Assembly (NCBI GenBank): GCA_021442745.1
Contig: JABUSI010000239.1
Span: forward strand, 1-21,198
DNA length: 21,198 nt
DNA from: Erysipelotrichaceae bacterium
GTDB taxonomy: Bacteria > Bacillota_I > Bacilli_A > Erysipelotrichales > Erysipelotrichaceae
Direction of reading: 5' to 3'
This document shows, in pieces, positions 1 to 8,266 of the stretch. The notes beneath the pieces are model-generated. The model ran no database searches. It had not been told where the DNA came from and worked only from the letters and a program-made list of their open reading frames with translations. Made by a program: the position numbers and the translations under genes. Position 1 is the first letter of the stretch; every line of letters starts with the position of its first letter.

Positions 1-839
1 TTCTTCTTCCCGTAAACAGCCAGAAATCCGAAAAGAAACGGAATCACAAACGCATATTCCGTCGTCATACAAGGAAAAAGACAAATCAGGATCATCCATT
101 GTATATTGAACTTTTGTTTTCTGTCCCTTGTTATATACGATGCGATTTCCTGTATTACCAGACGATACCAGAAAAACTTATGACGATACAGAATACCTGC
201 AAGAAGCAGATAGCCGGCACGGCATCCCTTCACTTTTTTCTCATCCAGAAATAATCCCAGCAAGGAAGTCATAACAGATAAAACATAACTAACGTGCATT
301 CCGGAGGAAATTAAAATCGATCCGACCGTGCTCTCACTGTCCGTTCTTCCCGCAATCATTTCGGTTATAAACTCATTTTGTAAATCCGACAGGTGCGAAT
401 AGAATAGTTTCCGCAACGTATGAACTTCTGATATAACCGTACTTTTCGCATACGTATAGCCGGCAATATGGTGCGATTGTGCATACCGTTCCAGCGTACC
501 CTGCAGACCGTTTTCCATACTGTGGAATTCTTTTACCGGGCCGACAACTTCCACGATACTGTCAAGGGGAGGTTTTTCTTTGTTCATAACCCAGACGGTC
601 TGAACCCCGTTGTTTACCAGATACGAGTTTTCCTTGTGTTCCCATACAATACCGATGATGGGCTTTGCAGATACGGTGTTGAATTTCCACAATCCGATCC
701 ATACGGCACCCACAAGAAAAACTACACACCACTTTACAGACGCTTTTCCCTTGATGAATAACCACAGTCCGCAAAGAGCCATAATCCATGCAAAACGAGC
801 CGTAGAAACGAGCCACAATCCCATTGTACAGAACATCAT
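1..839 (-). CDS. comEC: ComEC/Rec2 DNA-uptake channel, N-terminal part (cut by window edge)
   Basis: An uninterrupted minus-strand frame of 279 codons runs off the left edge with no stop. ComEC forms the inner-membrane channel that brings single-stranded DNA into competent cells. Residues about 6-52 are hydrophobic and look like two membrane segments. A soluble stretch (about 55-140) fits the OB-like domain of ComEC. Then comes the start of the Competence domain, with SGMHVS at residues 179-184 matching the family's SGLHVS-type motif, followed by further hydrophobic segments. The start is the ATG at 839, which overlaps the comEA stop in an ATGA junction; a second ATG follows at 836, and AAGGAT lies upstream. 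The rest of the channel and any metallo-beta-lactamase-like C-terminal domain lie outside the window. Identity rests on the motif, the domain order and the comEA neighbour. Confidence 0.85.
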   Translation of the reverse strand, partial: MMFCTMGLWLVSTARFAWIMALCGLWLFIKGKASVKWCVVFLVGAVWIGLWKFNTVSAKPIIGIVWEHKENSYLVNNGVQTVWVMNKEKPPLDSIVEVVGPVKEFHSMENGLQGTLERYAQSHHIAGYTYAKSTVISEVHTLRKLFYSHLSDLQNEFITEMIAGRTDSESTVGSILISSGMHVSYVLSVMTSLLGLFLDEKKVKGCRAGYLLLAGILYRHKFFWYRLVIQEIASYITRDRKQKFNIQWMILICLFPCMTTEYAFVIPFLFGFLAVYGKK

Positions 840-1300
840 AACGTAATGAAATCCTTAATCTTGTCAAACAGTTTCTGCTTGATTCCTTTTATGTTCATCA
901 ATTCCTCCAGCGTCTGAAATCTTCCGTGTTCCTGACGGTATTGTATAATCCGTAAAGCCCTGCTTTCTCCGATTCCTTTGATTGTCGTCAGCTCTTCCAT
1001 TGTTGCATTGTTGATGGAAACTTTATGGTTCTCTTTTATGCTAACCACAATTACATCTCCGTCAATCAGGATGGTATTCAGATTCAATGCCGTAATGTCC
1101 GCATCTTCTGTAAACTGCACGTGTGTCAATGCATCTTCAATGGTGCTGTTTACCGGTAATTCCAATACCACAGAATTTTGTACTTCTCCTTCCACCGCAA
1201 CGTGAATAACGTCTTTTTTACAGGAATTAATGTCCGTATATCGAAACGGAATGCAATACAGCGAAAAAAGTACAAGAATACCTGCAAGTAATTGTTTCAT
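836..1300 (-). CDS. comEA: ComEA competence DNA receptor
   Basis: Membrane-anchored receptor that binds double-stranded DNA outside the cell and hands it to ComEC. The 154-residue product starts with a signal-anchor (residues 3-19). A SLBB-type domain follows (about 31-88, beginning VIHVAVEGEV). The C-terminal helix-hairpin-helix pair (about 94-154) has the motifs SINNATMEELTTIKGIG and LEELMNIKGI, typical of ComEA. I place the start at 1300 rather than the in-frame ATG at 1330, because GTGGAGGG sits just upstream of 1300 and the signal-anchor then begins at once. The stop overlaps the comEC start, so the two are translationally coupled. The length is usual for the short SLBB-HhH form. It is divergent from the HAD phosphatase gene. 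Confidence 0.93.
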   Translation of the reverse strand: MKQLLAGILVLFSLYCIPFRYTDINSCKKDVIHVAVEGEVQNSVVLELPVNSTIEDALTHVQFTEDADITALNLNTILIDGDVIVVSIKENHKVSINNATMEELTTIKGIGESRALRIIQYRQEHGRFQTLEELMNIKGIKQKLFDKIKDFITL

Positions 1301-1338
1301 ATATATCCCTCCACTTTTCTTTACGTACAATATGAGTG

Positions 1339-1378
1339 TTTCCTAAACAGGTATTTTGTGGTTAAATATATTAGGAAA
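1339..1378. repeat. Inverted repeat in the comEA/HAD divergent intergenic region
   Basis: Two 8-base arms, TTTCCTAA (1339-1346) and TTAGGAAA (1371-1378), form a perfect inverted repeat with a 24-base AT-rich centre. It lies between the divergent comEA (start 1300) and HAD (start 1393) genes, where promoters for both should be. It could be an operator for a dimeric regulator, or chance in AT-rich DNA. There is no T-run that would make it a terminator. Confidence 0.35.
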
Positions 1379-1392
1379 TGAGGAAATGTAGT

Positions 1393-2037
1393 ATGAAAAA
1401 AGCTCTGATTTTCGACTTGGACGGCTTAATGGTCGACACGGAAACCTTGTGTTATAACACCTGGGTACAGGTAGGAAAAGAACATGGTGTTGACGTTCCT
1501 CTGGAGTTCTATCTGCCGTTAATCGGTGGCAGCCGAAACGTATTTGAAGAAGTAAGAAAGATTTATCCGGAAGCATGTGCATTGGGAGAAGAAGTAAAAC
1601 TGCGTCGGATGCCGGTTATGGAAAAGATGCTGAACGAACATCCGGGCTCTCTGAACAAACCGGGACTGGAAGAATTGTATATTGCTGCCAGACAAAAAGG
1701 ATATAAGATTGCCGTTGCTTCCAGCTCCAGCCGTGATTACGTGGAAAACCATCTGAATCACCTGGGATTTCCGTTTGAAGCTGACGTTATTGTCGGGGGA
1801 GATGAAGTCGAAATCCCAAAACCAAACCCTGACGTATTTTTAAAAGCTATGAAACATCTGGGTGAAACCCCGGAACACTGTATGATTCTGGAAGATTCCC
1901 GGAATGGAATTCTTGCCGCTCACGCCGCAAATATTGACGTAGTATTCATTCAGGATATGGTACCGCCGGATGAACTTATGAAACAGTATATGCTTTGTCA
2001 GAAACCGACATTAAAAGAAGTGATTGAATTACTGTAG
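1393..2037 (+). CDS. HAD-superfamily phosphatase, beta-phosphoglucomutase-like
   Basis: A 214-residue haloacid-dehalogenase-type hydrolase, probably a cytoplasmic sugar-phosphate phosphatase or phosphomutase. Motif I is FDLDGLMVDTE near the N-terminus, with nucleophile Asp8 and acid/base Asp10. The helical cap follows. Motif II is the Ser run in VASSSS (about residue 110), motif III the Lys in EIPKPNPDVF (about 142) and motif IV LEDSRNG (about 168). This is the layout of the beta-PGM/YcjU group, but the motifs do not fix the substrate. I chose 1393 over the upstream ATG at 1378 because GAGGA at 1380-1384 is a well-spaced ribosome binding site. The gene stands alone, with its stop codon inside the stem of a terminator. 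Confidence 0.88.
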   Translation: MKKALIFDLDGLMVDTETLCYNTWVQVGKEHGVDVPLEFYLPLIGGSRNVFEEVRKIYPEACALGEEVKLRRMPVMEKMLNEHPGSLNKPGLEELYIAARQKGYKIAVASSSSRDYVENHLNHLGFPFEADVIVGGDEVEIPKPNPDVFLKAMKHLGETPEHCMILEDSRNGILAAHAANIDVVFIQDMVPPDELMKQYMLCQKPTLKEVIELL

Positions 2038-2064
2038 ACATACTTTAAACGTATGTCTTTTTTT
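2036..2064 (+). terminator. Intrinsic terminator of the HAD phosphatase gene
   Basis: Stem AGACATAC (2036-2043) pairs perfectly with GTATGTCT (2051-2058) around a 7-base loop. A run of seven T at 2058-2064 follows. The stem begins inside the TAG stop codon of the HAD gene. Confidence 0.9.
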
Positions 2065-2068
2065 CCGC

Positions 2069-2097
2069 AAAAAAGGACTATCGTTTCGGATAGTCCT
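2069..2097 (-). terminator. Intrinsic terminator of the parE-parC operon
   Basis: Read on the minus strand, a 9-bp stem (2097-2089 with 2082-2074) closes a 6-base loop and is followed by six T (2074-2069). The stem overlaps the parC stop codon. It sits back to back with the HAD terminator, so each convergent transcript has its own stop signal. Confidence 0.9.
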
Positions 2098-4588
2098 ACA
2101 ATTCAAACTGAATCATATCAAAATCATCGTTGGAAGGAAGTTTTTCCACTTCATCCGGTATGTCTACAATCCGGACTTCACTGATTCCGTGATAGATAAA
2201 CCAGTCATCTTCTTTCGTTAATGCGGAACTGAACGTTGCGTCTTTCGTCATCAATGTAACTTCTTTTGCCTGCAATCCGTAACGGACACCGTCATGCCAC
2301 AACAGTTCACTGGATAAATTTACCCCGAATATGTATCGCATGGTATTCGGATTGGTCTTCACTTTTTTCGCAATCAGATCACCTTTCGCCGGACGTTTGT
2401 ATCTTGTGATGTCCGCTTCCTTAATCCGCTTGTTCTGACTCTTTGTCGTAAAGATGACAACACCGTTGGTTTTGTCATTCAGAATTGTGGCGGAAGCAAT
2501 TTCATCGTCTTTGGAAAGATTCATAGCCTTGACACCTTTGCTCTTGCATGACGTTGCCGGAATTTCCTTCACATCGTAACGAACACAGTATCCCTGCTTG
2601 CTGACAATAGCGATGTCGTCCCCTTCATAGGCAATCAATACCCGGACGACTTCATCACCTTTTGCCAGGTTTATTGCAGCAGACGTTTTTGATTTCCGCT
2701 GCATTACCCATTCGGTCATCGGTGTTCTCTTAATCATACCCTTTCCGGTAACAACAATGACCCATGCGTATGTATTGAAATCTTTTACTACACAAGCATC
2801 CGTAATATGCTCTGCATTGTTAACTTTTACCAGTTTGCTGATATGAGATCCGATTTCCTTCCACTTGCTCTCTTCGATGGAATAAATCGGTAAGGTCGCA
2901 AAATTACCCTGATCGGTAAATACCAGAAGATTATCAAGTGTATCGACTTCCAGCTGTCCGACAATTCGGTCGTGTTCCTTAATACCGGTCGATACGTCAT
3001 TGGATGCGTTATAGGAACGCAGGGAAACCCGTTTGATGTATCCGTCTTTCGATATCGTAATCATAACCCTTTCGTTGGCAATCATACTGGTCGGATCAAT
3101 AACAATTTCCTGTACCTCTTCTTCAATGGCAGTCATTCTCGGACTCGGATGGTTTTTCCTGATTTCCTTTAGTTCCTGAATCATCGTACGGTTCAGCACC
3201 TTCGGATTTTCCAGGATTTCCTTATTGGTTTCCATGTCGTTGACTAATTGTGCAAACTCCGTACGAAGTTCCATAATATCAAAATTCGTCAAACGATATA
3301 AACGTAATGTTACGATAGCTTCCGCTTGCGGTTCAGTGAATCCGAAGGTTGCCATCAAACCTTTCTTTGCGTCCTGTTTGTCTTTGGAGTTACGGATTAA
3401 CGCAATGACATCATCAAGAATGGACATCATCTTCATCAGTCCTTCAAGAATGTGACAACGAGCTTCCATTTTTTTCAGATCAAACTGAGTCCGGCGGATA
3501 ATAACTTCCTTCCGGTGTTCGATGAACGCATCAAGAATATCCAGTACACCCAGCAATTGCGGCCGCTTGTTTACAATACCAACCATGTTGTAATTGTAGT
3601 AACATTGCAGATCGGTATTTTTGAACAGATAGTTTAAGACAGCTCCTGCATCCATATCCTTTTTTACGTCAACAACAATCCGCAGTCCTTCTTTTCCGGA
3701 TTCGTCACGGATTTCCAGAATACCGTCTACGTCTTTGGAAAGCTGTACTTCTGTCATTTTCTGAACCAATGCCGATTTTACAACTTCATACGGGATTTCC
3801 GTAATTACAATCTGCTGTACCAGTTTCTGCTGAATGATTTCCGTTTTTGCCCGGACAACTACTCTTCCTTTTCCGGTTTTGAACGCTTCCAGAATACCGG
3901 CTCTGCCCTGGACGATACCACCGGTCGGAAAATCCGGACCTTTGATACAGTCCATTACAGTTTCCAGTTCACAATGCGGATTCTGAATGCGTACAATCGT
4001 AGCATCAATGACTTCTTCCAGATTATGCGGTGCAATGTTTGTCGCATATCCGGCGGCAATGCCGGTTGTACCGTTTACCAGAAGATTCGGATATCCGGCC
4101 GGTAATACCGTAGGTTCTTCTTCCGTATCATCAAAGTTCGGTGCCATCAATACCGTATTTTTTTCTATGTCTTTCAGTAAAACAGAAGCCATCGGCGCCA
4201 GCCTTGCTTCCGTATAACGCATGGCAGCAGCCGGATCATTATCAATAGAACCGTTATTTCCCTGCATATCAATCAAAGGAATACGCATTTTCCAATTCTG
4301 ACTCATACGAACCATTGCGTCATATACGGACGTATCCCCGTGCGGATGATAATTACCGATAACCAGTCCAACCGTCTTTGCAGACTTTCTGGTAGGTTTA
4401 TCTGCCGTATTACCATCAATATGCATCGCATACAGAATACGCCGCTGTACCGGCTTTAAACCGTCTCTGACATCCGGTAATGCCCGGTCCTGAATAATAT
4501 ATTTGGAATACCGTCCGAAACGGGATTCCATAACTTCCTCCAGCGTTTCATGCAGAATTGTCTGTTCCGTCTGTACCTTCTTACTCAT
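2096..4588 (-). CDS. parC: DNA topoisomerase IV subunit A (ParC)
   Basis: The DNA-cutting and rejoining subunit of topoisomerase IV, which decatenates daughter chromosomes. It is 830 residues. The N-terminal block has ESRFGRYSKYIIQDRALPDV (21-40), the HPHGD segment (81-85) and the catalytic Tyr125 in AAMRYTE. The C-terminal beta-pinwheel region has repeats such as DGYIKRVSLRSY and GKGMIKRTP. The stretch LLVFTDQGNFATLPIYSI followed by WKEIG is ParC-like rather than GyrA-like. The start at 4588 follows GGGAGGTG and overlaps the parE reading frame by 8 bases, so the subunits are coupled. Upstream in-frame ATGs lie inside parE and are rejected. The quinolone-pocket positions are Thr86 and Asp90 (commonly Ser and Glu in ParC). 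The ParE partner and the divergent plsY support topo IV over gyrase. Confidence 0.96.
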   Translation of the reverse strand: MSKKVQTEQTILHETLEEVMESRFGRYSKYIIQDRALPDVRDGLKPVQRRILYAMHIDGNTADKPTRKSAKTVGLVIGNYHPHGDTSVYDAMVRMSQNWKMRIPLIDMQGNNGSIDNDPAAAMRYTEARLAPMASVLLKDIEKNTVLMAPNFDDTEEEPTVLPAGYPNLLVNGTTGIAAGYATNIAPHNLEEVIDATIVRIQNPHCELETVMDCIKGPDFPTGGIVQGRAGILEAFKTGKGRVVVRAKTEIIQQKLVQQIVITEIPYEVVKSALVQKMTEVQLSKDVDGILEIRDESGKEGLRIVVDVKKDMDAGAVLNYLFKNTDLQCYYNYNMVGIVNKRPQLLGVLDILDAFIEHRKEVIIRRTQFDLKKMEARCHILEGLMKMMSILDDVIALIRNSKDKQDAKKGLMATFGFTEPQAEAIVTLRLYRLTNFDIMELRTEFAQLVNDMETNKEILENPKVLNRTMIQELKEIRKNHPSPRMTAIEEEVQEIVIDPTSMIANERVMITISKDGYIKRVSLRSYNASNDVSTGIKEHDRIVGQLEVDTLDNLLVFTDQGNFATLPIYSIEESKWKEIGSHISKLVKVNNAEHITDACVVKDFNTYAWVIVVTGKGMIKRTPMTEWVMQRKSKTSAAINLAKGDEVVRVLIAYEGDDIAIVSKQGYCVRYDVKEIPATSCKSKGVKAMNLSKDDEIASATILNDKTNGVVIFTTKSQNKRIKEADITRYKRPAKGDLIAKKVKTNPNTMRYIFGVNLSSELLWHDGVRYGLQAKEVTLMTKDATFSSALTKEDDWFIYHGISEVRIVDIPDEVEKLPSNDDFDMIQFEL

Positions 4589-6515
4589 GGTCGGCACCTC
4601 CCTGGATCCGGAATTCATCTTCCAGCGTAAAGGCAACGTTTTCTTCAATCCAATGTCTGCGGATATCCGCCTTGTCACCCATTAACACAGAAACACGCTT
4701 ATCCGCCATCAGAGCGTTATCCACACTGACCTGCACAAGAGTACGTGTATCGGGATTCATTGTCGTTTCCCACAGTTGGGATGCATTCATTTCCCCTAAT
4801 CCTTTATAGCGTTGGATTTCACTCTTGCCCATTTTCTGCATATACTCCCGGAGCTCTTCATCCGTATAACAATAATGTGCTTCTTTTTTATTTGAAATCC
4901 GATACAAAGGCGGTACTGCAATATAGACCATTCCCTGTTCCACCAACGGACGCATATGACGATAGAAGAACGTCAGTAACAATACCTGAATATGTGCACC
5001 ATCCGTATCCGCATCGGTCATGATGATGACTTTGCTGTAATTGCTGTCCTTGTATTCTGTTTCGTTACCGTATCCGCATCCCAACGCATGAATCAATACG
5101 TTCAGTTCTTCGTTTTTCAGAATTTCCTGTAACGATGCTTTTTCCGTATTCAGTACTTTACCACGTAACGGAAGAATTGCCTGAAACTTACTGTCCCGTC
5201 CTTGCTTGGCACTTCCACCGGCGGAATCACCTTCCACCAGAAACAGTTCTTTGATACGGGCATCTTTGGATTGTGCCGGTGACAGTTTACCGGACAGAAT
5301 CCGCTCGGTCTTGGATACTTTCTTTCCTTTCCGGGCATCATCCCTTGCTTTTCTTGCTGCATCACGAACCTGCTGCGCTTTGATCATCTTCCGGATTAAA
5401 AGTTCTGCCGTTTCCGTATGTTCCCGTAAGTAATACCCCAGTTTTTCGCTGACTAAACTGTCAACCGCAATACGAGCTTCCGGTGTGCCGAGTTTTCCTT
5501 TTGTCTGCCCTTCAAACTGGAGGATATTTTCCGGAATACTGCATGATACAATGGCGGTAAGACCTTCCCGGATATCGTTTCCTTCAAAATTTTTGTCCTT
5601 ATCTTTCAACAGACCGTGGTCTCTTGCATATTCATTGAATACTTTCGTAAACGCCGTACGGAAACCGACTTCGTGAGTTCCTCCGTCTTTCGTGCGCACA
5701 TGATTTACAAAAGAATATGTGTTGTCACTGTAATCGTCCAGATACTGAAACGCAAAATCAATCTGGATACCGTTGGCGTTTCCTTCAAACGTTACCGGTT
5801 CGCAAATCGTCGTATGTCCTTCATGCAGATACTCCAGAAACGCTTTTAACCCGTTTTCGTAATGGAATACGGCTTCTTTCTTGTTTTTGAGATCCCGTAC
5901 GATAGTCTTTAACCCTTTCATCAGAAAGGCACTTTCCTGTAAACGGGAACAAATTTCGGAGAACTTAAACTCCGTCGTTGAAAAGATACGGTTATCCGGC
6001 ATAAACCGAATCAAAGAACCGGTCTCCCTGGTAGGACCCACCGTTTCGAGTTTTCCGGTTTTCTTTCCGCCGTCTTCAAACTTCATCCGGTAACAGGTAC
6101 CATTGTAATACGTTGTTACAACAAGCCACTTGCTTAAGGCATTGACAACGGAAGCACCTACACCATGTAATCCTCCGGCTGTCTTATATCCGCCCTCGGA
6201 AGTGAATTTGCCACCGGCATGCAGTTTTGTAAAGATTACTGCCAGTGTACTTTCACCGCTTTGTTTATTGATTCCGACCGGCATCCCGCGTCCGTAGTCA
6301 CGGACAGATACGGATCCGTCAGATTCTAATGTCACAATAATTTCATTTCCATAGCCATTCAATGCTTCGTCCATGGCATTGTCTACGATTTCCCATACCA
6401 GATGGTGCAATCCTCTTCCATCGGTGGAACCGATATACATACCGGGACGTTTCCGTACGGCTTCCAGGCCTTCCAGAATCTGAATACTATCTTCATCGTA
6501 TTTCTTTTGAGGCAT
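4581..6515 (-). CDS. parE: DNA topoisomerase IV subunit B (ParE)
   Basis: ATPase subunit of topoisomerase IV, 644 residues. The GHKL ATP site shows Glu42 and Asn46 in WEIVDNAMDE, Asp73 in RDYGRG, and the lid GGLHGVG (114-120). The transducer domain follows. The TOPRIM metal site has Glu428 in LFLVEGDSAGGSA and Asp501/Asp503 in IIMTDADTDGAH. PLRGKVLNTEKA (449-460) matches the ParE version of this segment. The C-terminus has the conserved IQRYKGLGEM. The start at 6515 is preceded by AAAGGATG; a longer in-frame reading to 6635 would cross the promoter and is rejected. It is the first gene of parE-parC. Confidence 0.96.
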   Translation of the reverse strand: MPQKKYDEDSIQILEGLEAVRKRPGMYIGSTDGRGLHHLVWEIVDNAMDEALNGYGNEIIVTLESDGSVSVRDYGRGMPVGINKQSGESTLAVIFTKLHAGGKFTSEGGYKTAGGLHGVGASVVNALSKWLVVTTYYNGTCYRMKFEDGGKKTGKLETVGPTRETGSLIRFMPDNRIFSTTEFKFSEICSRLQESAFLMKGLKTIVRDLKNKKEAVFHYENGLKAFLEYLHEGHTTICEPVTFEGNANGIQIDFAFQYLDDYSDNTYSFVNHVRTKDGGTHEVGFRTAFTKVFNEYARDHGLLKDKDKNFEGNDIREGLTAIVSCSIPENILQFEGQTKGKLGTPEARIAVDSLVSEKLGYYLREHTETAELLIRKMIKAQQVRDAARKARDDARKGKKVSKTERILSGKLSPAQSKDARIKELFLVEGDSAGGSAKQGRDSKFQAILPLRGKVLNTEKASLQEILKNEELNVLIHALGCGYGNETEYKDSNYSKVIIMTDADTDGAHIQVLLLTFFYRHMRPLVEQGMVYIAVPPLYRISNKKEAHYCYTDEELREYMQKMGKSEIQRYKGLGEMNASQLWETTMNPDTRTLVQVSVDNALMADKRVSVLMGDKADIRRHWIEENVAFTLEDEFRIQGGADHE

Positions 6516-6546
6516 ACAATCATCCTTTCTTTCCACACGTTCTTTT

Positions 6547-6576
6547 ATTATACCAAAATACTGTCTCTTTTGTAAC
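6547..6576 (-). promoter_or_regulatory. parE promoter (extended -10)
   Basis: On the minus strand a perfect TATAAT (6552-6547) is preceded by TGG, giving an extended -10 element. GTTACA (6576-6571), 18 bases upstream, is a modest -35. It lies about 30 bases before the parE start. Confidence 0.75.
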
Positions 6577-6597
6577 CGTATCGCGCTATGAATTTTG

Positions 6598-6606
6598 TGG
6601 TATACT
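6598..6606 (+). promoter_or_regulatory. plsY promoter (extended -10)
   Basis: TGG followed by TATACT (6601-6606) forms an extended -10 element 27 bases before the plsY ATG. I see no good -35. It fires away from the parE promoter, whose -10 is about 50 bases away. Confidence 0.65.
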
Positions 6607-6633
6607 AATTGTCGAAGAAAAGGAGAGTTGTCC

Positions 6634-7242
6634 ATGAAACCTGTATATTTTCTATTTGCGGCACTTGGTTATCTGATCGGTTCGGTACCTTTTGCATTAG
6701 TTATAGGGAAAATATTTTACCAGAAAGATATACGCCAATACGGTTCGGGAAACCTCGGAGGTTCCAATGCCGGAAGAGTGCTGGGGAAAAAAGCGGGGCT
6801 TGCCGTTATTACACTCGACGTTGCCAAAGCCGTCATACCGGTTTTTCTGACACGATTACTGATTGGAGAAAACGAAGCGATTGTGCTGGGAGTGATGATT
6901 GCCATCGGACATTGTTATCCGTTATTTGCGAACTTCCGTGGTGGAAAGGCTGTTGCTACTTCTTTCGGATTTGTCGGTGCCATGACAATCGGCAACACCA
7001 AACCCTTCCTGGTACTTCTGGTAATTCCGGTAGTACTGGTTATACTGATTATCAAACTGGGAAGATACGTATCAGTCGGCTCCATGGTCGGCTTCGGTGT
7101 TACTACCATATCCTCCTTCTTTATACAGACAAATCTGTTGTTCTCACTGGTAAATGTATTTTTATGGCTATTTATCATCTATCGTCATCGCAGTAATATC
7201 ACACGGGTAATTGACGGAACCGAAAATAAAATAACATGGTAA
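6634..7242 (+). CDS. plsY: Glycerol-3-phosphate acyltransferase PlsY
   Basis: Integral membrane enzyme that moves an acyl group from acyl-phosphate to glycerol-3-phosphate, the first step of phosphatidic acid synthesis. The 202-residue product is mostly hydrophobic. It shows the three cytoplasmic PlsY motifs: GSGNLGGSNAGRVLGKKAG, GHCYPLFANFRGGKAVAT and the C-terminal RHRSNITR. Start 6634 follows AAGGAGA with good spacing; an in-frame ATG at 6595 lies in the promoter and is rejected. plsY divergent from parE-parC is the arrangement known from Bacillus subtilis. The related PlsX and PlsC genes are not in this window. Confidence 0.96.
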   Translation: MKPVYFLFAALGYLIGSVPFALVIGKIFYQKDIRQYGSGNLGGSNAGRVLGKKAGLAVITLDVAKAVIPVFLTRLLIGENEAIVLGVMIAIGHCYPLFANFRGGKAVATSFGFVGAMTIGNTKPFLVLLVIPVVLVILIIKLGRYVSVGSMVGFGVTTISSFFIQTNLLFSLVNVFLWLFIIYRHRSNITRVIDGTENKITW

Positions 7243-7272
7243 AAGGGATATGCTTTACATCGCATATCCCTT
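7243..7272. terminator. Shared hairpin between convergent plsY and oxidoreductase genes
   Basis: An 11-bp perfect stem (7243-7253 with 7262-7272) has an 8-base loop. The minus-strand side ends in TTTT (7244-7241), and the plus side has only a broken T-rich tail, so it probably serves both genes but is not a strong terminator for plsY. It touches the stop codons of both genes. Confidence 0.75.
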
Positions 7273-8209
7273 ACTTTCTGTTTTCAAACGTTCTGATGAC
7301 TTCCAGTGACGCAAATTCTCCCATGACCGGGCTTTCCGCTAAACCTTTTTGAATACACTCCGCAAAATGATTCGTTTCATACAGAAAGTCGCTCTCCATT
7401 TCTTCTTCCAGATCCATTACGGTATCCCCTTTTACAAGTTTACCTTTCGCTGCTTTCCAGAAGTTATACACTTCAATATATCCTTCCGTACCATAGATGC
7501 GCATCTTGTTTTCCGTCCATACTTCCAGACCTCCGACAGCACTTGCCAGGATTCCGTTTTCGTATTTTATCAACGTGTTACTTGTCATATTCTTTCCGTA
7601 TTCATTGTATCTTGCAAACGTTGTGGTTTCGGCAATCGGGCTGTCTGCCATAAAATTGAAATAACCGATCGGATACACGCCAACGTCTTCCTGCCCTCCG
7701 CCATTGGAGGCATCTGTTTTATGTTGTCCGTACTCCTTTGGCATCTGATAACTGTACTGACCATCCATATAAATCAAATCCCCGATAACTCCCTGATGAA
7801 TCATCTGTTTGATTCTTACACTTAACGGTAAAAACAACGCTTTCATCGCCTCCATCAGAATCACATTGTTTTCTCTGGCAAGGGCAAAAAGTGTCTTCGC
7901 TTCTTCCGTTGTAAATACCATCGGTTTTTCGCTCAATACGTGCTTTTTGGCTTTCAGACAACGGGTAATCAGGTCATAGTGCGTAATGTTGATGGTAGCC
8001 AGGTAAATGGCATCCACATCCGGATCTTTCAGAATATCATCATACGTACCATATACAGGAATATCGTACAATTCTGCAAATGCTTTAGCCCGTTCAAGTG
8101 AACGGGAACCGACACCGTAAACTTCGCAACGATCACACATTTTTGCACCTTTTACAAAACGGTGAGAAATTGTCCCCGGTCCGAGAACGGCAATACGTAT
8201 TTTATTCAT
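7271..8209 (-). CDS. Gfo/Idh/MocA-family NAD(P)-dependent oxidoreductase
   Basis: A 312-residue cytoplasmic dehydrogenase that probably oxidises or reduces a sugar, inositol or related polyol; the substrate cannot be read from sequence. The N-terminal Rossmann fold begins IRIAVLGPGTISHRF. The family's EKP motif is at residues 94-96, and the active-site segment is GGGQEDVGVYPIG (about 170-182), with Asp175 and Tyr179 at expected places. LMEAMKALFLPL resembles the dihydrodiol-dehydrogenase-like branch. The start at 8209 is preceded by AGAGGAAA; an in-frame ATG at 8233 is possible. It is a single gene with a cre-like site just upstream, consistent with catabolite control. There is no transporter or kinase next to it to reveal the pathway. 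Confidence 0.88.
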   Translation of the reverse strand: MNKIRIAVLGPGTISHRFVKGAKMCDRCEVYGVGSRSLERAKAFAELYDIPVYGTYDDILKDPDVDAIYLATINITHYDLITRCLKAKKHVLSEKPMVFTTEEAKTLFALARENNVILMEAMKALFLPLSVRIKQMIHQGVIGDLIYMDGQYSYQMPKEYGQHKTDASNGGGQEDVGVYPIGYFNFMADSPIAETTTFARYNEYGKNMTSNTLIKYENGILASAVGGLEVWTENKMRIYGTEGYIEVYNFWKAAKGKLVKGDTVMDLEEEMESDFLYETNHFAECIQKGLAESPVMGEFASLEVIRTFENRK

Positions 8210-8252
8210 AAGTTTTTCCTCTGTTTCTTTCATATATTCTACCATACAATCC

Positions 8253-8266
8253 TGAAAACGATTTCG
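8253..8266. promoter_or_regulatory. Candidate CcpA cre operator
   Basis: TGAAAACGATTTCG agrees with the B. subtilis cre consensus TGWNANCGNTNWCA at every defined position except the last (G for A). It contains the palindrome AAACGA-TT-TCGTTT (8256-8269). The minus-strand TATATA at 8274-8269, a possible -10 of the oxidoreductase gene, touches its edge, so binding there should repress that gene. Another LacI-family regulator is an alternative. Confidence 0.5.

Noticed and set aside
468..867. Several short frames of 78-101 codons in the first 870 bases
   Set aside because: They are shadows of the truncated comEC frame, which is the only one with membrane segments and a family motif.
2096..6515. 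gyrB-gyrA instead of parE-parC
   Set aside because: The PLRGKVLN segment, the ParC-like C-terminal repeats, the parE-parC order with an 8-base overlap and the divergent plsY all favour topoisomerase IV.
6609..7196. 195-codon plus-strand frame overlapping plsY
   Set aside because: It is an out-of-frame shadow of plsY, which has all three family motifs and a good ribosome binding site.
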